A stretch of DNA of 64,000 nucleotides from JAPLDB01 sp038206355 (GTDB lineage Bacteria > Bacteroidota > Bacteroidia > AKYH767-A > 2013-40CM-41-45): positions 25,027 to 89,026 of the forward strand of contig JBBRAY010000010.1 in NCBI GenBank assembly GCA_038206355.1. The letters are read 5' to 3'. This document shows positions 13,944 to 21,872 of the stretch, piece by piece (the first letter of the stretch is position 1; every line of letters starts with the position of its first letter). The position numbers were made by a program, and so were the translations under genes. A model generated the notes under the pieces. It was not told the DNA's origin. It searched no databases and saw only the letters and a list, made by a program, of their open reading frames with translations.

Positions 13944-15365
13944 ATGCAGGAAGCCACCATCGAAGAACTCAGAAAAGTAATTTGCCTCAAGGATTTACCT
14001 AAAGAACATTTGGAATGGATCCTCGCTCATGGTACTGTTGAGGAACATGCAGACGGAGAACTCATTGTAAAAACCGGTGAACCTATTGATGAAATGTTTC
14101 TGGTTATGGAAGGCAAGAGCCACTTCTATATGAATGTGAATGGCAAGCTTGTCTATTATTTTACTTTTGAAAATGATGTGCTCACCGGTGGCGCGGGTGG
14201 CATGCTCCCCTATTCCCGAATGAAAAATGCTCCCGGGAATAATTATGCCGTTGGGAAAATCAGGCTCTTCCGGCTACACAAAAGACACTTCAGGGAACTT
14301 GAACAGCTTAATCCTGAATTTATCCAACGGCTCATCGGATACATGACAGAGCGAGCACGGCATTTCGCAACGCAAAAACTGCAACAGGAAAAAGTAAATG
14401 CACTGGGCCAACTTGCGGCAGGTATAGCACATGAATTAAATAATCCCGCCGCTGCCATCAACAGGATATCTTCTGAGCTGATCAAACGCCTGATGCAGAA
14501 TTACGGACTTACTGAAAGACTGATGCGCGGTCATGTAAAACCCGATTTTATCAGCAGCGCAAGGCAAATTGCAGAAGAAAAAAAATTGGTCATTACGCAG
14601 CAGGTAATGCTTACGGCCATGCAACGCATCGACAGAGAAGACGAGATCAATTTATGGCTGGAAGAAAATAAAGTTTCCGACGGACAACTTGCAGAAACTT
14701 TTACCGATACAGGGGTCACTGTTGATGACCTGGAAAATGTGAGAAGTAAAGTGAGCAAAGAATCTCTTCCTGATGTACTTCAATGGCTGGAGAATAATCT
14801 CAGCTCGCAACGCATATTGAAAGACCTCGACGACGCCTCTTGCCGCATTTCAAATCTGGTGAGTGCGATAAAAAGTCACGTGCACATGGACCGCACAAGT
14901 GACAAGCAGCTCACAAATATTCATAAGGATATTGAAAATACCGTAACGCTACTCGGACATAAGTTCCGCGAAAAAAATATTACGGTGAGAAGGGATTTCT
15001 GCAACGACATGCGTGACATTCCTGCATATGTCGGCGAACTCAACCAAGTATGGACAAATTTACTAGACAATGCTATTTACGCCGTTCCTAAGAATGGAGT
15101 AATCAGCATTGAAACAAAATGCAACAAGCATGATGTCACCGTTAAAATAATAGATGGTGGTCCGGGTATTCCTGAAGATATTCAGACCAGAATATTTGAT
15201 CCTTTTTTTACGACTAAAAAAGTAGGAGAAGGTACGGGCATCGGACTTGATACAGTAATGAGGATCGTTAAAAGACACGACGCAGAAATTAAAGTCATTT
15301 CAGTTCCGGGAAGAACTGTTTTTACCATTTGCATTCCATTCTCAAATAAAGAAATTCAGGAATGA
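13944..15365 (+). CDS. Sensor histidine kinase with cyclic-nucleotide-binding-like domain
   Basis: A soluble 473-residue kinase without membrane segments. The N-terminal part (about 15-130) has the cNMP-binding beta-roll pattern (HADGELIVKTGEPIDEMFLV), but the phosphate-binding-cassette core is poorly conserved. A HisKA-type dimerisation helix carries AAGIAHELNNPAAAINRI with the phosphoacceptor His, followed by an unusual ~150-residue insertion, then HATPase_c with NQVWTNLLDNAIYAV, DGGPGIPEDI and GEGTGIGLDTVMRIV. Its stop codon overlaps the start of the next gene (ATGA), a response regulator fused to a flavoprotein, so the two should form a phosphorelay pair sensing a cytoplasmic, perhaps redox or nucleotide, signal. 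Confidence 0.9.
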   Translation: MQEATIEELRKVICLKDLPKEHLEWILAHGTVEEHADGELIVKTGEPIDEMFLVMEGKSHFYMNVNGKLVYYFTFENDVLTGGAGGMLPYSRMKNAPGNNYAVGKIRLFRLHKRHFRELEQLNPEFIQRLIGYMTERARHFATQKLQQEKVNALGQLAAGIAHELNNPAAAINRISSELIKRLMQNYGLTERLMRGHVKPDFISSARQIAEEKKLVITQQVMLTAMQRIDREDEINLWLEENKVSDGQLAETFTDTGVTVDDLENVRSKVSKESLPDVLQWLENNLSSQRILKDLDDASCRISNLVSAIKSHVHMDRTSDKQLTNIHKDIENTVTLLGHKFREKNITVRRDFCNDMRDIPAYVGELNQVWTNLLDNAIYAVPKNGVISIETKCNKHDVTVKIIDGGPGIPEDIQTRIFDPFFTTKKVGEGTGIGLDTVMRIVKRHDAEIKVISVPGRTVFTICIPFSNKEIQE

Positions 15366-17023
15366 AACTACCCTATATCATAATAGTAGACGATGACGCA
15401 CAGGTGCTGGGAGCAATCCAGCGTGACATGCGGAATAAGTACCGTGCTGAATACCGCGTGGTCGCTACAGAATCTGCAATTGAAGCCCTTGAACTCATTA
15501 AAGAATTAAAATTAAAAAATGAAACCATCGCACTTTTTATCTCCGACCAGAAAATGCCCGAGATGGAAGGCGTAGCTTTCCTTGAAAAAGCAAAAGAGAC
15601 CTATGAAGATGCCGGGATGATATTACTTACGGCGTATTCAGATATTGATGCGGCAATCAAAGCCATTAACACAGTTAAGCTCGATCACTATTTACTGAAG
15701 CCGTGGAATCCGCCTGAAGAAAAATTATATCCTGTGGTGAATGACCTCCTTGAAGAATGGCATTCGCATTACAAACCCGATCACGAAGGCATCCGCATCA
15801 TCGGTTTTCAGTGGAGTCCGAAGTCGCATAAGCTTAAAGAATTTCTTTCCGGAAATTTAGTTCCGTTTCAGTGGCTCGATGTGGAACATCATCCCGATGC
15901 AGAAAAATATCTTATCAGTGCAAAAGTAACCCGCGAACAAATGCCATTGGTTATTTTAAAAGACGGTTCTGTATTCGCTGACCCTGAAATCACTGCACTT
16001 GCTTCCGGAATCGGATTGAAACAGAAAGCGATTGAAGAGATGTATGATGTAATGATCATCGGTGCCGGTCCGGCCGGACTTGCAGCATCAGTCTATGGTT
16101 CATGCGAAGGATTAAAAACATTGCTGATCGAAAAAAATAATCCCGGCGGACAGGCAGGCAACAGTGCACGCATTGAAAATTATCTTGGATTTCCTTCCGG
16201 ACTTTCCGGCGGTGAACTCACGCGCAGGGCGATTGCTCAGACGTTGCGATTTGGAACAGAAATTCTCACGCCGCAGGAAGTAAAAAAAATAAAAATTCAG
16301 GACGGATATAAAATCGTCGAGATGATGGATGGCTCTGTCGTTCACACCAAAACAATTGTTGTTTGCACCGGAGTTGCTTATGCGAAACTGGAGCTTGAAA
16401 ATATTGATCACTTCACGGGAGCAGGTGTATATTATGGTTCTGCTGCTGTGGAAGCAAATGCATGCCGCGACGGAGTCGTTTACCTCGTTGGCGGAGGAAA
16501 TTCCGCTTGTCAGGCAGCGATGCACCTCTGCAATTTTGCAAAGGAAGTACGCATATTGATCAGGCGCGATAAATTAAAACAGGTCGCCGCCAATTACCTT
16601 GTGGAATACATCAGCAAGGTTCCGAATATTTTTGTGCATGCAAATACTGAGGTTACTGCAGTACATGGCGATAATGTTCTGGAAGAAATCACACTTATAA
16701 ATTCTGCCACCGGAACAAAGGAGCGCGTTCCGGCCAAAGCACTTTTCATTTATATCGGCTCCCGTCCCGGAACTTCATGGCTGGATGAGTTTTTATTGAA
16801 AGATGAAAAAGGATATATCATCACCGGCAAGGACCTGGTAACAGAAAAAACTTTTCATCAGCGGTGGAAGTTGAAACGCGAACCCTATTTACCTGAAAGC
16901 TGTGTACCCGGCATTTTTGCTTCAGGTGATGTGCGCTCCGGTGCGCAGGCAGGAATATCCTCTGCAGTGGGAGAAGGAGCAATGGCGATACGATTTGTAA
17001 GAAAATATTTACAGGAAAATTAA
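15362..17023 (+). CDS. Response regulator fused to thioredoxin-reductase-like flavoprotein
   Basis: A 553-residue three-part protein. Residues 1-125 are a receiver domain (D10-D11-D12, phosphoacceptor D62 in FISDQKMPE, LLTAYSD, K in LLKPW). Residues about 140-220 look like a small thioredoxin/glutaredoxin-type fold (GFQWSPKSHKLKEFL, QMPLVILKDGSVF). The rest is a thioredoxin-reductase-like FAD/NADPH module: IIGAGPAGLAASVYG, PGGQAGNSARIENYLGFP, LVGGGNSACQAAMHL and IFASGDVRSGAQ. The CATC redox pair of true reductases is replaced by YYGSAAVEANAC, so it cannot act as a standard thioredoxin reductase. Phosphorylation by the kinase encoded just upstream may control the flavoenzyme directly. Confidence 0.92.
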   Translation: MKLPYIIIVDDDAQVLGAIQRDMRNKYRAEYRVVATESAIEALELIKELKLKNETIALFISDQKMPEMEGVAFLEKAKETYEDAGMILLTAYSDIDAAIKAINTVKLDHYLLKPWNPPEEKLYPVVNDLLEEWHSHYKPDHEGIRIIGFQWSPKSHKLKEFLSGNLVPFQWLDVEHHPDAEKYLISAKVTREQMPLVILKDGSVFADPEITALASGIGLKQKAIEEMYDVMIIGAGPAGLAASVYGSCEGLKTLLIEKNNPGGQAGNSARIENYLGFPSGLSGGELTRRAIAQTLRFGTEILTPQEVKKIKIQDGYKIVEMMDGSVVHTKTIVVCTGVAYAKLELENIDHFTGAGVYYGSAAVEANACRDGVVYLVGGGNSACQAAMHLCNFAKEVRILIRRDKLKQVAANYLVEYISKVPNIFVHANTEVTAVHGDNVLEEITLINSATGTKERVPAKALFIYIGSRPGTSWLDEFLLKDEKGYIITGKDLVTEKTFHQRWKLKREPYLPESCVPGIFASGDVRSGAQAGISSAVGEGAMAIRFVRKYLQEN

Positions 17024-17098
17024 TATGTGACCGGAAAAATGTTTTATTTTTTTTGGAGCAAGAGTTTTCGTCTCCGTATAAAATTCCGTCCCGTCTTT

Positions 17099-17122
17099 CA
17101 CTTCAACCCTTCGGGGTTTCCG
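17099..17122. repeat. UUCG-loop hairpin repeat
   Basis: AACCC-TTCG-GGGTT within an intergenic stretch downstream of the flavoprotein gene. The same hairpin family recurs at 10459-10494 and about 21770-21787, so it is a dispersed element; it may also end transcription. Confidence 0.4.
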
Positions 17123-17214
17123 TTGCAGCCGGGGCTATTATAGCGTAGGTGGTATTTCAAAACTATATTCTTTTTGCAGCCATCGAAATTCTAAACCACT
17201 TTCAATTAAATCAC

Positions 17215-17222
17215 TACATTTG
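17215..17222 (+). promoter_or_regulatory. -7 promoter element
   Basis: TACATTTG matches TAnnTTTG and lies 46 bp before the ATG of the T9SS protein at 17269. No TTG was found at the usual -33 position. Confidence 0.45.
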
Positions 17223-17268
17223 AATATCATAAGCCGACGGGTGCCCGCGATGTATTAATAAATCTCCT

Positions 17269-18255
17269 ATGAGAATTTCTTTGCTCATGTTGTTAATTCC
17301 CATCTGTTTCGGTAAGATTTCAGGACAAGTGGTCTCATCTTCTTGCACGGCACATGATAGTATTATTCAAAAATACCGTGACGATGCCGACCGGCTTGCC
17401 ATGAAGAAATTTTACAGGAACAACCTACCCTATAAAGACAGCGTCCTGATTCCGGAAGATCATGCCGATACCGTACTCCGGGCATTGATAGCAGTATACA
17501 ATGCAACTTCACTTCCGGCAAGAGACAGCGTGATCTCGATGTATGATGTTCATACATTTCCGGATATCTACCTCAATGAAATTGCTCTTTATGCAGACAG
17601 CAGTTTGCCCTGGATGCAGCAACTAAAAAACGGAAATATTCCGACCGGTGATCCTGACATTGATTCACTTTTGGCAAAGTATGGACTCAACCTTGTTGCT
17701 TATTACACTGCTTGGGACTCGATTGATTTTGCCTGGTTTCGAACAGATTCAAACTACAATATTCCGGCAATGGGAAATTTATTCCTTGCCATACCCGGCG
17801 TGTTTTCCGCTGAGCCGAATGGTCTTGTAGGCGAAGGAAACAATATTACTGATTCAATTTACACGGACCATGTTGAGCTGATTTATTCTTACGGTTGGGG
17901 TGATTGCTGGGCCGGCTGTATCTTTCACCGGTATTGGAAATTCAACGTGGATACAAATTGTAATGTTGAGTATGCCGGAAGTTATGGCGACCTTGTCACA
18001 AGTGCGACCACATTAAATGACTTAGCTATAGAAACTGTCAGGATTTTTCCGAACCCGTTTACAAAAAATATTTTCATTACAGGGATTCAATCGTCCTTCC
18101 GGTTTTCTCTGTACGACATCGCGGGCCGGGAACTGTTCCAAGGAACATCACCAATCAATGAAGATAAAAATTTTGAAAATCTTCCATCCGGATGTTACTT
18201 CCTAACCATTGATGCGGCCCAAAAAAAATCAACTGTCAAAATATTTAAGGAATAA
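17269..18255 (+). CDS. Secreted protein with T9SS sorting domain (function unknown)
   Basis: A 328-residue protein with a signal peptide (MRISLLMLLIPICFGKISGQ) and a C-terminal T9SS type A domain (VRIFPNPFTKNIFITG near residue 258, FSLYDIAGRELF, LPSGCYFLTIDAAQKKSTVK). The ~230-residue middle is acidic and Tyr/Asp-rich with CWAGCIFHRYWKF near residue 215; I do not recognise a family or an active site. It is likely exported to the surface or medium. It is transcribed alone. Confidence 0.82.
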   Translation: MRISLLMLLIPICFGKISGQVVSSSCTAHDSIIQKYRDDADRLAMKKFYRNNLPYKDSVLIPEDHADTVLRALIAVYNATSLPARDSVISMYDVHTFPDIYLNEIALYADSSLPWMQQLKNGNIPTGDPDIDSLLAKYGLNLVAYYTAWDSIDFAWFRTDSNYNIPAMGNLFLAIPGVFSAEPNGLVGEGNNITDSIYTDHVELIYSYGWGDCWAGCIFHRYWKFNVDTNCNVEYAGSYGDLVTSATTLNDLAIETVRIFPNPFTKNIFITGIQSSFRFSLYDIAGRELFQGTSPINEDKNFENLPSGCYFLTIDAAQKKSTVKIFKE

Positions 18256-18350
18256 AGAAATAATCCCTATTAATTTAATGAATACTAAACCGATCCTGAA
18301 TTTTAAACCAGTACTGAATAAAATATTACATCTTAAATATTACATATTAC

Positions 18351-19580
18351 CTATCCGTTTATCTCTATCACCTTTGCCAACGCCTTCAATGCGGAATCAT
18401 GTTTTTTAACAAATGGATTATTCAGGTCCCATACATAGCCCGCCAGTACTGAACAAATCTGTTTCTTAAAACTTTCCTTGATATCGCGTGCGAAAAAAAT
18501 ATCGTGAAGCGTACCATCGTACCAGCCGGAAACATAGCTGCGAAATGTATTGATGCCTTGCATCATGTGCGCTGAATATTCTTTCTGCCAGTCAATGGTT
18601 GAATCATTTCGTAAATGACGCGCGACTAATTTGGCCGCTGTGTGTCCGCTCTCCATTGCAAAGGTAACACCGGAGGAAAAAACAGGATCGAGAAATTCTG
18701 TAGCGTTCCCGGTGAGCACAAATCCATCACCATATAATTTCTTTGTAGTGATTGCATAGCCGGTTATTGCCGTCGGAGGTAAAATAAGTTCAGCACCATT
18801 AAATCTTTCTGCAGTATTCGGATCGGCAGCAATCATAGCGCGGTACGATTTTTCATCTGTACCATTGAATTGCTCGAAAAATTCGGGCGTGCCCACAAAA
18901 CCGACAGAAGTAATTCCGGTGCTGAACGGAATGATCCATATCCATACATCCTTTTGGTGAACCACAACTGTAATTCTATTTCCATCAATCCCCACCGGAC
19001 GTTTTGCATCTTTAATGTGGGAAAAAAATGCCTTGCGTGCGGGAAAACCACTCGGCTCATCGAGGTTAAACATGCGCGGAATCACACGGCCATAACCACT
19101 TGCATCCACAATATATTTTGCTTCAATTTCTTTTTTTGATCCGTCGGCATGTTCAACAGTAGTGACGGAATGGTCGCCATGAAATTTGATATCGGTTACA
19201 CCCGTGAGGTAATCAATGGGAACACCTTTTTTTTCTACGGCGTCGGCAAGTGTTTTGTCAAACTGTGCACGTGGCACCTGCCATGTCCAATTCCATCCTG
19301 TCGAAAACTGATCGGCAAAGTTGAAATCACAAATATCATTTCCGCGTACAAACTTGGCTCCAAATTTTTCCTGGAATCCTTGCGCCTTCACAGCATCAAG
19401 CAATCCCGCTGCTTCCAGGTGATCCATACAGCGCGGAAGTAAACTTTCCCCGATCACAAAACGCGGGAACTTTTGCTTCTCCACCATTTTAATATTGAAG
19501 CCTTCCTTCTTTAAAATAGAAGCAGCTATCGTTCCGGCAGGCCCGGCTCCGATTACGAGGACATCAGTTTTTTCTTTCAT
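18351..19580 (-). CDS. FAD-dependent oxidoreductase, halogenase/geranylgeranyl-reductase-like
   Basis: This 409-residue class A flavoprotein begins with a Rossmann FAD motif (VLVIGAGPAGTIAASIL) and has the FPRFVIGESLLPRC segment shared by flavin-dependent halogenases and their monooxygenase relatives. DVWIWIIPFSTGITSVG near residue 213 contains WIWIIP, matching the halogenase fingerprint WxWxIP, and GDGFVLTGNATEFLDPVFSSG is the second FAD motif. It might halogenate or hydroxylate an aromatic substrate; the alternative is a reductase of the GGR type. The characteristic GxGxxG and lid residues are intact. The gene is 3 bp after the retropepsin-like gene and is cotranscribed with it. Confidence 0.85.
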   Translation of the reverse strand: MKEKTDVLVIGAGPAGTIAASILKKEGFNIKMVEKQKFPRFVIGESLLPRCMDHLEAAGLLDAVKAQGFQEKFGAKFVRGNDICDFNFADQFSTGWNWTWQVPRAQFDKTLADAVEKKGVPIDYLTGVTDIKFHGDHSVTTVEHADGSKKEIEAKYIVDASGYGRVIPRMFNLDEPSGFPARKAFFSHIKDAKRPVGIDGNRITVVVHQKDVWIWIIPFSTGITSVGFVGTPEFFEQFNGTDEKSYRAMIAADPNTAERFNGAELILPPTAITGYAITTKKLYGDGFVLTGNATEFLDPVFSSGVTFAMESGHTAAKLVARHLRNDSTIDWQKEYSAHMMQGINTFRSYVSGWYDGTLHDIFFARDIKESFKKQICSVLAGYVWDLNNPFVKKHDSALKALAKVIEING

Positions 19581-19583
19581 GAA

Positions 19584-19964
19584 TTATTTGGCGTGGCCAC
19601 GAGGAATATTCGGGCTTTCAGGATTTACACTCAGCTTTAGTAGTTTTGGAAGTACCACGAGGTCCATATCTTCCATGGGAACAGCCCCAAGTAGAACTTC
19701 ATTTCCCATGATTAATGCGCCAACAAAACAATTCCTGTTTTCAAAAGTAATACGCACAGGGCCCGCATATGGAATAGTGTGAGAGCTTCCATCAGCAGTT
19801 GTCGCTTCGCGGGTCTCTAGCGCTTTCAATTGTAACTGCGTTGCAATGTGTTGGGGAAGTACAAGGTAAGTTAATCCGCTGTCAGCAAGGCATCTGACAG
19901 TGAGTGGCTGTAAATCGGAATTTACAGGATTAGATAAAGTTATTTCAGAATATACCAGTCCCAT
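19584..19964 (-). CDS. Clan AA (retropepsin-like) aspartic protease family protein
   Basis: A 126-residue protein with the half-size aspartic protease pattern: RCLADSGLTYLVLPQHIA around residues 24-41 has the D-S-G catalytic loop, GPVRITFENRNCFVGALIMG gives the strand pair, and LLGAVPMEDMDLVV is the hydrophobic-hydrophobic-Gly loop. It would be active as a homodimer. No signal peptide or membrane segment is seen, so it is cytoplasmic. The family is common but uncharacterised in bacteria. It precedes the halogenase-like flavoprotein by 3 bp, and a TAnnTTTG element lies 17 bp upstream. Confidence 0.82.
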   Translation of the reverse strand: MGLVYSEITLSNPVNSDLQPLTVRCLADSGLTYLVLPQHIATQLQLKALETREATTADGSSHTIPYAGPVRITFENRNCFVGALIMGNEVLLGAVPMEDMDLVVLPKLLKLSVNPESPNIPRGHAK

Positions 19965-19980
19965 TTTACTTTATTTCGTA

Positions 19981-19988
19981 CAAAGGTA
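19981..19988 (-). promoter_or_regulatory. -7 promoter element of the retropepsin/flavoprotein pair
   Basis: TACCTTTG on the minus strand, 16 bp before ATG 19964, matches TAnnTTTG exactly. A clear TTG at -33 distance is lacking. Confidence 0.5.
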
Positions 19989-20009
19989 AATTAAAAAATG
20001 CGAGATGAC

Positions 20010-21395
20010 TCACAACCCATATTCGCTGATCAGGAAAATTAGTCCTGCCATGGAAGCCGCGCCAAGCTCAAGTTCCCGGCGACTGACCATGTCCATGTTG
20101 TCTCTTGCCTCATGGTGAATATTAAAATACCGTTGATTGTCAACCACCAGCCCTATGCCCGGAACTCCCTTGTCTGTCATCGGAGAAATGTCGGCACCAT
20201 CACCTTCACTATCCCAGTTCCACAAGCCGTAAGGAAGAAAGAGGTGTTTCCATTTCAGAATTTTTTCACGCTGCTCCTTTTTCATATTCAGCCCGAAGCC
20301 ATGTGGCGTAAATCCACCAGCATCACTTTCCATGGCGGCAATGTGATTTTCCTTTTTCATTTCGGCAACGGCCGCATATTTTTTTCCACCCTTTAATCCA
20401 TTCTCTTCATTCATAAATGCAATGGCGCGGATGGTGCGTTTTGGTTTCACTCCTGTAGTTTTAAATAACCGAATCACTTCAATACTTTGAACAACTCCTG
20501 CTCCGTCATCATGCGCTCCTTTGCCGGTATCCCAGGAATCAAGATGACCTCCCACCACAATAATTTCTCCCGGATATTCAGTGCCCCTGATTTCCCCGAT
20601 CACATTATAGGATAGGACGCTATCAAACATCTGGCAATTCTGTTTGAGGTAAAATTGTGCTGCAGGATTTGCTTTGAGTATTTTGCTTAACAACTCCGCT
20701 CCATTTGTGCTGATTGCTGCAGCAGGAATTTTAGTAAGCGAATCATTGTAACCCATGGAGCCGGTATGTGGAAAGTCATCAAGGTCAATGGACATGCTGC
20801 GTACGATGGAACCCACTGCACCATATCGAGCAGCTTCCATTGCACCGGACCATCGGTACTTCCCTGCCTCACCATATGCCTGGAAAGTATTGATGAATGT
20901 CTGGTCAAACGGATGATTATAAAAAACAATTTTTCCTTTGATGTTTTCTGTGCCCAGTTTTTTAAGCTCCTCAAAATTCCTGACTTCAACTACGGGCGCA
21001 GTAATCCCCCACGTTGGAGTAGCAATGCTCATTCCCAGCGCACAAACGGGAACTTCCGTCATCGTCTTTCCATCCTGTATCATTCCCTTTTCTTTGCCTC
21101 CGCGCACCCAATGCGGAACCCAGACTTCCTGCAACCATACCGTATCGGCACCGGCATCAATCATGGCTTGCCTCGCCCACTCTACTGCTTTGGCTGCTTC
21201 CGGTGAACCACTCAACCGGCCGCCAATGGTATTCACCAGTTTGTCGAGGTTTTTATATCCTACACTGTTGCTCAGCGCTTCATTGTAAAATTTTCTGATC
21301 GTTAATGAATCAGCCTGCTGTCCGTTGCTGTGCAGAGAAAATAATATAAGGAAAGAAAAAAGTAAAGTCCTGACCATGATGGCTATTTTTTCCAA
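20010..21395 (-). CDS. Secreted M28 family zinc metallopeptidase
   Basis: A 461-residue M28 peptidase with a signal peptide (a hydrophobic run from MVRTLLFSFLILFSL to SNGQ). A PA domain lies between about 120 and 250, inserted before the catalytic domain. The zinc ligands are visible: H and D of GGHLDSWDTGKGAHDDGAG near residue 275-293, E-E of FMNEENGLKGG near 335, D of ESDAGGF near 361 and H of FNIHHEARDNMD near 431. It resembles carboxypeptidase Q-like aminopeptidases that cut dipeptides. Location is probably periplasmic or outer-membrane associated. It is a single gene, followed by the retropepsin pair on the same strand. Confidence 0.93.
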   Translation of the reverse strand: MEKIAIMVRTLLFSFLILFSLHSNGQQADSLTIRKFYNEALSNSVGYKNLDKLVNTIGGRLSGSPEAAKAVEWARQAMIDAGADTVWLQEVWVPHWVRGGKEKGMIQDGKTMTEVPVCALGMSIATPTWGITAPVVEVRNFEELKKLGTENIKGKIVFYNHPFDQTFINTFQAYGEAGKYRWSGAMEAARYGAVGSIVRSMSIDLDDFPHTGSMGYNDSLTKIPAAAISTNGAELLSKILKANPAAQFYLKQNCQMFDSVLSYNVIGEIRGTEYPGEIIVVGGHLDSWDTGKGAHDDGAGVVQSIEVIRLFKTTGVKPKRTIRAIAFMNEENGLKGGKKYAAVAEMKKENHIAAMESDAGGFTPHGFGLNMKKEQREKILKWKHLFLPYGLWNWDSEGDGADISPMTDKGVPGIGLVVDNQRYFNIHHEARDNMDMVSRRELELGAASMAGLIFLISEYGL

Positions 21396-21439
21396 AGAAA
21401 CGAAAATTATTGTTCTAAGGAGCTCGTTGGATATACCTG

Positions 21440-21872
21440 TTAAAAACCCGAAGAGATACTACTCTTGACGCCCATTAAGAACTATAAGAATATCAACGAA
21501 TACCATAGGGTAACCCTGAAGAGGTACCTGTCATATTGATAATCCACAATCACAAAATGATCAACATACATAAGATAGAATCGTAAACCTCTCCGGGGTG
21601 AAGACTTCAAAAAGTTCTATCTATCTTGATAATTCACGATTCTAAAATTATTAACGGATACCATAGGGAAACCCCGAAGAGGTTCTACTCACGTTGATAA
21701 TAAGCAAATACAAAATTACCTGAGAAGACAAGATAGATCCGTAAACCTCTCCGGGGCCAAAGAACACCAAACCCCTTCGGGGTTAAAACCTCCAAAAGCT
21801 CTACGCCTGATGATAACTCGCAATTCTGAATTTATCAACGAATATAATATTGAATTTCAAACCCCGGCGGGG
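21440..21872. repeat. Imperfect ~158-bp tandem repeat
   Basis: Two well-matched copies start at about 21494 and 21652: ATACCATAGGG recurs at 158 bp spacing, and GTAAACCTCTCCGGGG recurs at 21583 and 21741, also 158 bp apart. Partial copies flank them. Copies contain CCCGAAGAGGT, AACCCCTTCGGGGTT and AACCCCGGCGGGGTT stems. No gene is visible in the gap between the M28 peptidase and the TonB receptor stop. Confidence 0.65.

Noticed and set aside
15362..17023. Ordinary thioredoxin reductase (trxB)
   Set aside because: The redox-active CxxC is missing and a receiver plus a thioredoxin-like domain are fused to the N-terminus.
21440..21872. CRISPR array
   Set aside because: Repeat unit ~158 bp with only two good copies and no unique spacers; no cas genes.
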